From: Caldifarciminota bacterium | Lineage (GTDB): Bacteria; Hydrothermota; Tepidihabitantia; B3-TA06 | NCBI GenBank assembly: GCA_014729665.1 | Contig: WJJO01000136.1 | Location: 1-5,174 of the forward strand | Length of the DNA: 5,174 nt | Direction of reading: 5' to 3' | Part shown: one piece after another, positions 1 to 5,174 of the stretch | How the letters are laid out: each line of letters begins with the position of its first letter | Numbering within the stretch: position 1 is the first letter of the stretch | Program-made: the position numbers and the translations under genes | Notes under the pieces: model-generated | The model's input: only the letters and a program-made list of their open reading frames with translations | Told to the model about the DNA's origin: nothing | Database searches by the model: none

Positions 1-41
1 CGGTACTCATTATCGATTATCCCCTTTCTTCTGGATACCTC

Positions 42-623
42 TTATTGATCTTCAGGTTTTGGTATATCCATCGCGCAGCGAAAACCGATGTAAGGTGAAG
101 CCTTAGCAGGATCTACACCCCTGCGTGCACGTGACGTCTGCCACACTTTGCCGTCCGCGCAGCTTCCACCGCGATAGACCTTTAGGGTTCCGTCCTCTGG
201 GCCTTTTGGATTAATCGTATCCGCCGGGTTGTAAGCCCCATACCAGTCGGCAACCCACTCCGAAACGTTGCCCACCATGTTGAGGCATTCGAGATTATTC
301 ACTGTCATCGGAAAAGTATCAACCGGAGCAGTGAACTCGAAGCCGTCGTGTCTGCCCCCTTCTCCCCAGTTGCAGTAGTCTCTATGCCATTTCCTGTCGT
401 CCCATGGATACTTATACATTCCGTCAGTCGAGGCGGAAAACTCCCATTCAGCTTCCGTCGGAAGCCTTCTCCCTGCCCACTCAGCGTAAGCCTCTGCCCC
501 GTACCAGGTTACCCAGCGTACGGGATAGTTCTCATAGCCCGGCTCAACCTGATACATATCCTCTTTGAGATTAATCTCGGTGTTGTTATCTACGTCAAAA
601 CCACAAAACATCGCCATCTTCAT
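42..623 (-). CDS. FGE-sulfatase/SUMF1-like domain, C-terminal part of a frameshifted gene
   Basis: This frame carries most of a formylglycine-generating-enzyme-like (SUMF1/EgtB/PvdO superfamily) fold. Residues 30-63 give the characteristic YENYPVRWVTWYGAEAYAEW followed by GRRLPTEAEWE. Residues 99-128 give APVDTFP, then NNLECLNMVGNVSEWVADWY, and residues 149-183 hold VYRGGSC and end with IGFRC. The first nine residues (MKMAMFCGF) are probably not real: homology begins at the DVDNN segment, which continues from the upstream frame after a one-base shift at 597-600. No good ribosome binding site precedes the ATG at 623. Thus it is the C-terminal part of the gene starting at 1971, not a separate protein. 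In true formylglycine-generating enzymes two copper-binding cysteines follow RGGS; the equivalent positions here are Asp157 and Gln162. Classical sulfatase maturation is therefore unlikely. Related domains serve as oxidoreductases, structural modules or binding modules, and the role here is unknown. Confidence 0.85.
   Translation of the reverse strand: MKMAMFCGFDVDNNTEINLKEDMYQVEPGYENYPVRWVTWYGAEAYAEWAGRRLPTEAEWEFSASTDGMYKYPWDDRKWHRDYCNWGEGGRHDGFEFTAPVDTFPMTVNNLECLNMVGNVSEWVADWYGAYNPADTINPKGPEDGTLKVYRGGSCADGKVWQTSRARRGVDPAKASPYIGFRCAMDIPKPEDQ
595..600 (-). other. Frameshift site TTT TGA C inside the SUMF1 domain
   Basis: Read on the minus strand the sequence is TGG TTT TGA C. Frame zero stops at TGA (597-595). 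Skipping one T of the T4 run (600-597) gives Trp-Phe-Asp-Val-Asp-Asn-Asn, which joins the two halves of the SUMF1-like domain without loss. Family members commonly have a similar W-[YFL]-D-[VL]-[DN] segment at this point, so the join is convincing. The heptamer TTTTGAC has the same layout as the RF2 site CTTTGAC: a codon able to re-pair one base downstream, then UGA followed by C, a weak stop context. No AGGGGG-like stimulator is visible just upstream. A homopolymer sequencing error or an inactivating insertion explains it equally well. Confidence 0.85.
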
Positions 624-1971
624 GGCTGCCTACTGTATTTAAGAATTCAGTGAATTGGGCGTTGGAGACTTCGTGCCGCTCGAGCATGTAATTCCCCAGG
701 GTGACCACCCGAACGGGTGATGTGGCTTCTTGACTGCTATCTCCCATGCTAAATGGTAAATCAAACTTCGTAACAGGGATAACGCTGACTCCTCTAGGTG
801 CTATGTATACGCTTTGGCTTCTAACGTACTCCCTGTAATCGTCGCCCGATATTACCAGTTCCTTACCGATGTCCAGGACGCTCAACCGGGAGAGTATTGC
901 TATTGCGGTATCCTGGCTTTTATCATCCGACATTCCGTACTCGGCAAGAAACTGGGCGATTAACTGTTTATTATCAGATTTTCTAACTATGTTTTCCCAG
1001 AAAAAAGGTGCGAGCACGTACCCGAGCCATCCCACTCCTCCACCACCCGAATCGTCCTCACCTGCGATAGTCCATCTCCTGAGGTCGAAAACCTTACCTT
1101 CATAACAGTCATAATTCCACGCGCCCGCAGTTGGCTTATTTACCCAAGACGAGTCATGGGGTAAAAGCACTTGTCGAATTTCTTTATTAATATAATTTGC
1201 CAATCCATCGCCTATCCAGCGGTTCATAGTATCCTCGTAGATACCGTAATTCACGTCTAATGACACCTCTACCCATTCGTGTGGAAAATTATGAAACAGT
1301 TCACCTGCAATAAAAGAACTATCTTGTTTCAGGGATAAACCATAACCATTAATGCAAATCCCGGGTGCGTTATCATCAACGAGCATTATCTTCAAGGGAT
1401 GGAGCCTTATCCCGGCGATGCTGTCTATTACCTTCCTCTCATCCAGCATGACTGTTAATATGTCTTGCGCCTTTTCGGTGAAACCCTCGGGGTAAAGAAT
1501 CCTTACACCTTCCTCCCGGATTTCTAACTGACCTGCTCCGGTTTCAAAACCTGAACCGAGTATGATACCGAAGTATAAGAAATAGAGACCTTCGATTCGG
1601 TGATCGGGATAGGCGTTACAAGTTATCTTCTTCGACAAGAGTCTTTTTGGAAGCCAAAAAAGAACCACGCCGTTGGAATCGGAGACAGAGGAAAACTTCC
1701 TTCTACCAACAGTAAGTGTGCAAGGCACACCTGGCTCAGGCATATTCAAAGTATCGTAGAACATTATCTCAATTGGAAAACTATCTTCCCTGAAGGTGCG
1801 ACCTGGACCTTTCTTAGGTTGCAATTCAAATACAATACTCGAATCCGGCGATATGATACTATGTAAGTTGTATACTATGGCAGCATTTGCAACGGACGGT
1901 ACAAGCGAGAATAGTAATGCACCACACAGTATCACTTTTTCCCAACCCCTGCGTCTGTTATTTTTTTTCAT
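595..1971 (-). CDS. Secreted gluzincin-like protein with start of SUMF1 domain, N-terminal part of a frameshifted gene
   Basis: The start at 1971 is supported by an AAGGAG site 6 bases upstream. Residues 1-30 form a Sec signal peptide: basic KKNNRRR, hydrophobic core from about 13 to 26, and a likely type I cleavage site after VANA. Residues about 43-150 look beta-rich, with SDSNGVVLFWLP resembling an Ig-like or carboxypeptidase-regulatory-like fold. Residues about 150-370 resemble a gluzincin peptidase: HEWVE at 231-235 sits where HExxH would be, and RWIGDGLANY at 251-260 sits where W-x-x-E-G-hydrophobic-A-x-Y supplies the third ligand. The second His is Glu235 and the usual Glu is Asp255, so peptidase activity is doubtful. 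From about residue 395 a SUMF1-like domain begins (LPFSMGDS, then YMLERHEVSNAQFTEFLN), but the frame stops at TGA after VLWF. A one-base shift continues the domain in the next frame to give a protein of about 642 residues. Whether this is a mutation, an assembly error or recoding cannot be told here. Confidence 0.85.
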   Translation of the reverse strand: MKKNNRRRGWEKVILCGALLFSLVPSVANAAIVYNLHSIISPDSSIVFELQPKKGPGRTFREDSFPIEIMFYDTLNMPEPGVPCTLTVGRRKFSSVSDSNGVVLFWLPKRLLSKKITCNAYPDHRIEGLYFLYFGIILGSGFETGAGQLEIREEGVRILYPEGFTEKAQDILTVMLDERKVIDSIAGIRLHPLKIMLVDDNAPGICINGYGLSLKQDSSFIAGELFHNFPHEWVEVSLDVNYGIYEDTMNRWIGDGLANYINKEIRQVLLPHDSSWVNKPTAGAWNYDCYEGKVFDLRRWTIAGEDDSGGGGVGWLGYVLAPFFWENIVRKSDNKQLIAQFLAEYGMSDDKSQDTAIAILSRLSVLDIGKELVISGDDYREYVRSQSVYIAPRGVSVIPVTKFDLPFSMGDSSQEATSPVRVVTLGNYMLERHEVSNAQFTEFLNTVGSHEDGDVLWF

Positions 1972-1977
1972 GACCTA

Positions 1978-1983
1978 CTCCTT
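1978..1983 (-). promoter_or_regulatory. Ribosome binding site for the zincin-like/SUMF1 gene
   Basis: AAGGAG on the minus strand (within AAGAAGGAG) lies 6 bases before the ATG at 1971. It fixes the start of this gene just ahead of the signal peptide. No convincing sigma70 promoter was found in the 150 bases upstream, although the stretch is AT-rich. Confidence 0.8.
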
Positions 1984-2064
1984 CTTTTAGGTTTATTACA
2001 CTCTTATTCTTTCGCAGAACTGCTCCGCAGTCCTTGAATAAATCTAATGACTTATTGATATTCA

Positions 2065-2091
2065 CGCGGATTAGCTTTCGGCTAATCCGCG
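2065..2091. repeat. Perfect 11-bp inverted repeat with 5-base loop
   Basis: CGCGGATTAGC (2065-2075) and GCTAATCCGCG (2081-2091) are exact reverse complements around the loop TTTCG. The hairpin lies about 30 bases past the channel stop codon in the direction of transcription. On the minus strand it is followed by TGAATATC, not by a T-run, so it is not a standard intrinsic terminator. It could protect the 3' end of the channel mRNA, act as a processing signal, or be a dispersed palindromic element. Confidence 0.85.
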
Positions 2092-2093
2092 CC

Positions 2094-2124
2094 AAGACTT
2101 TTTGGATATTGTCCAAAAAGTCTT
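2094..2124. repeat. Perfect 13-bp inverted repeat overlapping the channel stop codon
   Basis: AAGACTTTTTGGA (2094-2106) pairs exactly with TCCAAAAAGTCTT (2112-2124) around a 5-base loop. The TAA stop of the channel gene occupies 2125-2123, so one arm starts within the stop codon. Together with the neighbouring 11-bp hairpin it forms a double stem-loop directly after the gene. Each arm contains a five-base T or A run but no U-tract follows the stem, so termination is possible without being assured. The pair of perfect palindromes two bases apart looks more like a designed 3' structure or repeat element than chance. Confidence 0.85.
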
Positions 2125-4018
2125 AATCCTCCGCCAGCACTATTACCCTGTCGTCACCTGCGTAGGTTATCTTTTCAGACTTCTCTGGGTTTACCACGAC
2201 GCCATACATCTTCGCCGCATCGTTTGTGAACCGCCCCAGCTTGTACCCGAAGGCAACCTCGCCCCTTTTCCGGGCCGACTCTATAACCGTGTAGAAGTTT
2301 ACCTCCCTGCCGAGCTTTACGTAGTCAGAGGCGGGCTTAAGGTAAATCTCGGCGCCCTCTGGATCGAATATCTCCTCGAATACCTTGTTTAAGGCCTTGT
2401 TTTCGGAGACCTGGGAGAGCATCTGGCTTATTATCTTATCGGAGACGATGAAATCGTCCACCCTCGTAACCTCTGCAAGGTTGCGGTTGCGCTCATCCAG
2501 CATCTCGGATACGATAGAGAAGGTGTGGCCTTTCTTTTCAGCGATGTCTCGCAGGTGGAGCAGGGTAATCAGGGTTTCGGCGTCTGCCTCCTGGGTCGAG
2601 AGCTTGTCGGAGTAGCACAGGATAACGACGTGATCGAAGTCACCCATATCCAGTTCATCCAGAAGCCTGCGGCTGGTGGTTTCACCTTTCCGGAACGCAA
2701 TCTCCAGATTCTTAAGGTCCCTGCATTCACTTTCGATAACCGCCCCGGCCTTATCGGTATCGGCGACCACGAGGACGCTCGAGGTGGGGGGAACATAGTT
2801 ATCGAGCTGGCAGATGATGTTGGCCGCGCGCCAGTTCCAACCCAGGATGAGTATCTTTTCGGGCGTCTCCTGGCAGGGTTCTCCTTCTGCGACTGCGCCG
2901 GCATCGATGCCGTAGTCTGAGATGTCCGACAGCTTGGTGGTATCGTCGTCCTCTGCGATGACTATGAGCTGATCCCCCTCCTTGATCACGTAGTCTTTTG
3001 CAGGATTGAGTTTCGGCTCCCCGTCTTCGGGTACGATGCCGATTACTGCCGATGACTCGTAGCAGAAAAGGGCTTGGCCAAAGGTCTTCCCCGTGATTTC
3101 ACTCTCTCGATGGAAGTAAATCTCATCACCTTCGAAGTCCAGAAGCTCTCCGTATACTACAGAAAGACCTGTCTGGCGGCAGGTCTGGGCCGTGATTCGG
3201 GCGACGAGATCGGATGCAAGAAGAAGTTCCGCCTCGTCCTTTGCGACCATACGCGCGACCTCGAGATTGCGCGGATCGCGAATCTCTGCCACGATGTGAT
3301 AGGGCTCGGCGCGCCTATCCGGATTGTTGGTTATGGCCAAAATGGTCTTTATTACCTCTGAGTCTGGTTCGCGGTGCTCGGGGGAAAGGATGATTACCGA
3401 ACGGGAGGTCTCCAGACGTGCAATCCTCAGATCATCGGTGTCAATGGGCGTCCCGGTGCGGCAGATTATCTTTGTGCGGCCGGTCCTTGGAATCTTGGTT
3501 CGTATCTCGTCCTCCATCTCGACCTTATCCTTATCTGCTAAAACGACAATCGATGAGCGCGGCTGGTTCGCGTTAGCCTCGACTATCTCTGAGATTGTAG
3601 CAAAAACCTGTTCGGACCACCCCAGGATTACGGTATGGTTGCGTTCGATGACCCTTGAGCGGCCCTTGCGAAGTGCGGCAAGCCTGGTGTCTATGCCCGT
3701 GGTTACGATACCGATGAGGGTCGATAAAAGGACTATGCCTGCCACGGTTACACCCAGCATCGCAAGAAGGTAGGGCCAGTTGCCCAAATCCTCGCCCGTG
3801 ATTGTACCGGGATCGATGGTCATATTCAATACCTTCCACACCAGGGCGTCGAAGCCCATACCGGGAGCGAGTCTTATGAGGAATAAAACCCCTGAAACCA
3901 GGGCAACGAAGATGACCGTAATCACAACCAGCCAGAATATGAGTGCCCCGGTTCCCCTTGACATGACGTTGTCGAATGCATAGCGAAATCTTTCGCCAAA
4001 CGATACTTTCTTTTTCAT
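2123..4018 (-). CDS. CASTOR/POLLUX-type ion channel with two RCK-like domains
   Basis: The 631-residue protein matches bacterial relatives of the plant CASTOR/POLLUX/DMI1 channels across its length. The N-terminus RFRYAFDNVMSRGT is typical. Hydrophobic segments at about 24-50 and 82-108 flank a re-entrant pore stretch (64-72, VLNMTIDPG). RGRSRVIER-like residues (here KGRSRVIERNHTVILGW, 118-134) lead into the first Rossmann/RCK domain (127-270), with VVLADKDKVEMEDEIR, CRTGTP and AEIRDPRNLEVAR as family signatures. A TrkA-C-like part follows at about 290-360 (LDFEGDEIYFH). A second RCK-like domain starts at 388 with ILILGWNWRAANII and runs to about 545, with a short C-terminal domain to 631. 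Both Rossmann loops read GWS/GWN rather than GxGxxG, which is usual for this family. ATG 4018 is preferred over an in-frame ATG at 4084, since AAGGAG lies 5 bases ahead and the longer form would overlap the upstream gene. The permeant ion is not evident; plant members pass K+ or Ca2+. Confidence 0.92.
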   Translation of the reverse strand: MKKKVSFGERFRYAFDNVMSRGTGALIFWLVVITVIFVALVSGVLFLIRLAPGMGFDALVWKVLNMTIDPGTITGEDLGNWPYLLAMLGVTVAGIVLLSTLIGIVTTGIDTRLAALRKGRSRVIERNHTVILGWSEQVFATISEIVEANANQPRSSIVVLADKDKVEMEDEIRTKIPRTGRTKIICRTGTPIDTDDLRIARLETSRSVIILSPEHREPDSEVIKTILAITNNPDRRAEPYHIVAEIRDPRNLEVARMVAKDEAELLLASDLVARITAQTCRQTGLSVVYGELLDFEGDEIYFHRESEITGKTFGQALFCYESSAVIGIVPEDGEPKLNPAKDYVIKEGDQLIVIAEDDDTTKLSDISDYGIDAGAVAEGEPCQETPEKILILGWNWRAANIICQLDNYVPPTSSVLVVADTDKAGAVIESECRDLKNLEIAFRKGETTSRRLLDELDMGDFDHVVILCYSDKLSTQEADAETLITLLHLRDIAEKKGHTFSIVSEMLDERNRNLAEVTRVDDFIVSDKIISQMLSQVSENKALNKVFEEIFDPEGAEIYLKPASDYVKLGREVNFYTVIESARKRGEVAFGYKLGRFTNDAAKMYGVVVNPEKSEKITYAGDDRVIVLAED

Positions 4019-4023
4019 GCTTT

Positions 4024-4029
4024 CTCCTT
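4024..4029 (-). promoter_or_regulatory. Ribosome binding site that decides the channel start
   Basis: AAGGAG on the minus strand ends 5 bases before ATG 4018. It lies in the 13-base gap between the methyltransferase stop (4034-4032) and the channel ATG, so the two genes are probably translated from one mRNA. It rules against the in-frame ATG at 4084, which would add 22 polar residues not expected in the family. Confidence 0.85.
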
Positions 4030-4031
4030 TT

Positions 4032-4757
4032 TTATCCCTTCCTGCCCCATGCAAAAAGCCAGAAGAATCCCTTCTTGACTTCAAATTCTCTAAACGGTGT
4101 ACCCTTGATGATATCCTCGACCTCAGCCGGTGTAAAACTTGCCAGAAGCGACCCCAAAGGTTCTGCGATGCGTGTTAAGACTCGCGGTACAACCAGCGGA
4201 GTAATCACACGCATCAAGAGATGAAACAATATCGGGGGGTTGCGCCGCAGATCGAAGATGAGAAACTGGCCCTCGGGTCTCAGAACCCGGTGGAACTCCC
4301 GGAATGATGCTGAAGGTTCTGACCAGTGGTGCAGCGACAGGGTGGATACCACGAAATCGAGAGAGTTGGCTGCAAAAGGCAGACCCTGGGAACCTGCCAA
4401 CTTGAAATCGATGTTTGCAAATGAAGTAAGGTTATCGCGTGCCTTGGCCAGTATCTCCCGTGATATGTCCACCCCGAGGAGATTAAGATGGGGGAATCTG
4501 GAGGCTAAAACGTTCAAGAGATAACCGGGACCGCAGCCCACATCGGCCAGGATTCCACTGGGATTGTGTCTTTTGAGTTCATTTACGAATATCCCCCGCA
4601 TCGCCGCAAACTGGGGCATCTGGCTCAGTCGGTCGTAGGCCTTGACCGCTGAAGCATCCTCGATGCCCTCTAGACTCGGCTTGTGCCTGACCTTGATCTC
4701 GATCGAGACGACGCAGACGACGGCTATCACCGCCAGTATGACGATTACCCAGACCAT
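4032..4757 (-). CDS. Membrane-anchored class I SAM-dependent methyltransferase
   Basis: The 241-residue protein begins with a hydrophobic helix (residues 2-19, almost all Val, Ile, Ala and Leu) followed by a basic stretch, so the catalytic domain should be tethered to the cytoplasmic face of the membrane. The methyltransferase core runs from about 65 to 175. Motif I is LADVGCGPGYLLNVLA (70-85), the acidic residue after beta-2 is Asp97 in GVDIS, LPFAANSLDFVVSTLSLHHW (126-145) covers the beta-4 region of methyltransf_11 proteins, and REFHRVLRPEGQFLIFDLRR (153-172) is the beta-5 segment. The substrate cannot be read from the sequence; UbiE-like small-molecule or lipid methylation is one possibility. 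The ATG at 4757 has no Shine-Dalgarno sequence and coincides with the predicted transcription start. Upstream in-frame extension meets a stop at 4790-4788 with no alternative start codon between. The channel gene follows after 13 bp. Confidence 0.9.
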   Translation of the reverse strand: MVWVIVILAVIAVVCVVSIEIKVRHKPSLEGIEDASAVKAYDRLSQMPQFAAMRGIFVNELKRHNPSGILADVGCGPGYLLNVLASRFPHLNLLGVDISREILAKARDNLTSFANIDFKLAGSQGLPFAANSLDFVVSTLSLHHWSEPSASFREFHRVLRPEGQFLIFDLRRNPPILFHLLMRVITPLVVPRVLTRIAEPLGSLLASFTPAEVEDIIKGTPFREFEVKKGFFWLFAWGRKG

Positions 4758-4763
4758 CCGGCT

Positions 4764-4792
4764 ATTATCGGGGGAAGTGAACTGAATGTCAA
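4764..4792 (-). promoter_or_regulatory. Sigma70-type promoter for the methyltransferase-channel operon
   Basis: On the minus strand TTGACA (4792-4787) is a perfect -35 hexamer. After a 17-base spacer comes GATAAT (4769-4764), five of six matches to the -10 consensus. An AT-rich stretch lies upstream of the -35. Six bases separate the -10 from ATG 4757, which places +1 on or next to the A of the start codon. This predicts a leaderless mRNA, in agreement with the absence of a ribosome binding site. Confidence 0.7.
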
Positions 4793-4825
4793 GTAGAAAC
4801 TTGCAGATTTTAAGGTTATTTAAAA

Positions 4826-4900
4826 CACAGAGAACACACGAGCTGCGGACGCAGGTCGCAGCGAGTGAAGGCGACGAAGTTGCCTCCTGAAGTCACAGAG
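4826..4900. repeat. GC-rich palindromic element bounded by 7-bp direct repeats
   Basis: CACAGAG occurs at 4826-4832 and again at 4894-4900. Between the copies is a GC-rich segment of 61 bases that contrasts with the AT-rich sequence on both sides. It contains two inverted repeats: GCTGCG/CGCAGC (4842-4847 and 4857-4862, loop 9) and AGGCGAC/GTTGCCT (4869-4875 and 4879-4885, loop GAA, one G-T pair). The layout resembles a small dispersed intergenic palindromic unit, and the direct repeats could be a target duplication. No second copy lies in this window, so mobility is inferred only. Confidence 0.4.
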
Positions 4901-4901
4901 T

Positions 4902-5174
4902 TTATTCGGATTGACCTGACGCGAAGCTGGTAGCTCCGTGGTTGTCACACTCCTCATCAGACACTAAATCTAATTTCTCATTGAGCAGGTGTTTGAACCA
5001 ACCGAGCCATCGACCGGTTTCTATATCATTTTCAGTTTGATATTTCTTAGCTTCCGCCTCGTTATCCGGTATTTCTTTTCCGAAAATAGTATGTAGCCAC
5101 TCGTGAATTGTTATGTCTGCTGATTCCTGTCCATTTTTTATCTTTTCCAAAATAGCTTGCTTCTTTATGCAACC
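4902..5174 (-). CDS. C-terminal end of a putative zincin-type metalloprotein (cut by window edge)
   Basis: The frame is open to the right end of the window, so 90 C-terminal codons are visible and the true start is outside. A TTG at 5150 is in frame but is not needed as a start, because open sequence continues upstream of it. Residues 21-32 of the visible part read ITIHEWLHTIFG, which has the HExxH pattern of zinc metallopeptidases in the usual hydrophobic helix context. A Glu at 39 or 41 (PDNEAEAKKY) could be a further ligand, although the HExxHxxGxxH of metzincins is absent. RWLGWFKHLLNEKL (55-68) is probably a helix, and the tail is acidic and low in complexity. I do not recognise the family. 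A single HExxH can arise by chance, so the peptidase call is tentative, but the coding status looks good. The gene ends next to the direct repeat at 4894. Confidence 0.55.
   Translation of the reverse strand, partial: GCIKKQAILEKIKNGQESADITIHEWLHTIFGKEIPDNEAEAKKYQTENDIETGRWLGWFKHLLNEKLDLVSDEECDNHGATSFASGQSE

Noticed and set aside
1..27. Possible start of another minus-strand gene: ATG at 10-8 with AAAGGGG at 27-21
   Set aside because: Only three codons are visible and the ribosome-binding-like stretch is 10 bases away, so coding cannot be supported from this window.
2017..2031. Third small palindrome ACTGC-TCC-GCAGT upstream of the zincin-like gene
   Set aside because: A 5-bp stem with a 3-base loop is short enough to be chance; not listed as a feature.
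1984..2064. Sigma70 promoter for the zincin-like/SUMF1 gene
   Set aside because: AT-rich hexamers such as TAATAA occur, but none has a -35 partner at acceptable spacing.
2065..2124. Intrinsic terminator for the channel operon
   Set aside because: Neither hairpin is followed by a T-run on the minus strand; both are recorded as inverted repeats only.
2525..2920. Plus-strand open frame of 131 residues, and other plus-strand frames over the channel
   Set aside because: They are antisense to a well-recognised channel gene, have no family resemblance, and follow from the codon bias of the real gene.
4019..4084. Longer channel form starting at ATG 4084
   Set aside because: It would overlap the methyltransferase and add a polar 22-residue leader; the ATG at 4018 has an AAGGAG at 5 bases and begins with the family's usual N-terminus.

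Overview
All genes in this window lie on the minus strand, so transcription runs from high to low coordinates. The content looks like a free-living bacterium, perhaps an uncultivated candidate-phylum lineage. Good AAGGAG ribosome binding sites, a near-consensus sigma70 promoter and a bacterial CASTOR/POLLUX-type channel support Bacteria, but nothing here fixes the phylum.

Layout in transcription order. (1) 5174-4902: the last 90 codons of a gene cut by the window edge, with an HEWLH zincin-type motif. (2) 4901-4758: an intergenic stretch with a small GC-rich palindromic element bounded by a 7-bp direct repeat, then a sigma70 promoter (TTGACA, 17-bp spacer, GATAAT) whose predicted start site falls on the next ATG. 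(3) 4757-4032: a class I SAM-dependent methyltransferase with an N-terminal membrane anchor. (4) 4018-2123: a 631-residue CASTOR/POLLUX-like ion channel with two membrane segments, a pore region and two RCK/TrkA-N-like Rossmann domains. It follows the methyltransferase after 13 bp and has its own strong ribosome binding site, so the two form an operon. (5) 2124-1972: an intergenic stretch with two perfect inverted repeats (13 bp and 11 bp stems), the first of which contains the channel stop codon. (6) 1971-42: a secreted protein of about 642 residues, broken into two reading frames by a single-base shift. It joins a gluzincin-like domain with altered metal-ligand positions (HEWVE and WIGDG) to a C-terminal FGE-sulfatase/SUMF1-like domain that lacks the two copper-binding cysteines of true formylglycine-generating enzymes.

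The methyltransferase and channel probably work at the cytoplasmic membrane, the channel gating ions in response to a ligand of its RCK domains. The zincin-like/SUMF1 protein should be exported and appears to be a separate transcription unit. The most notable points are the frameshift site TTTTGAC (the same layout as the RF2 +1 shift site), the degenerate zincin/SUMF1 fusion, and the predicted leaderless methyltransferase mRNA.
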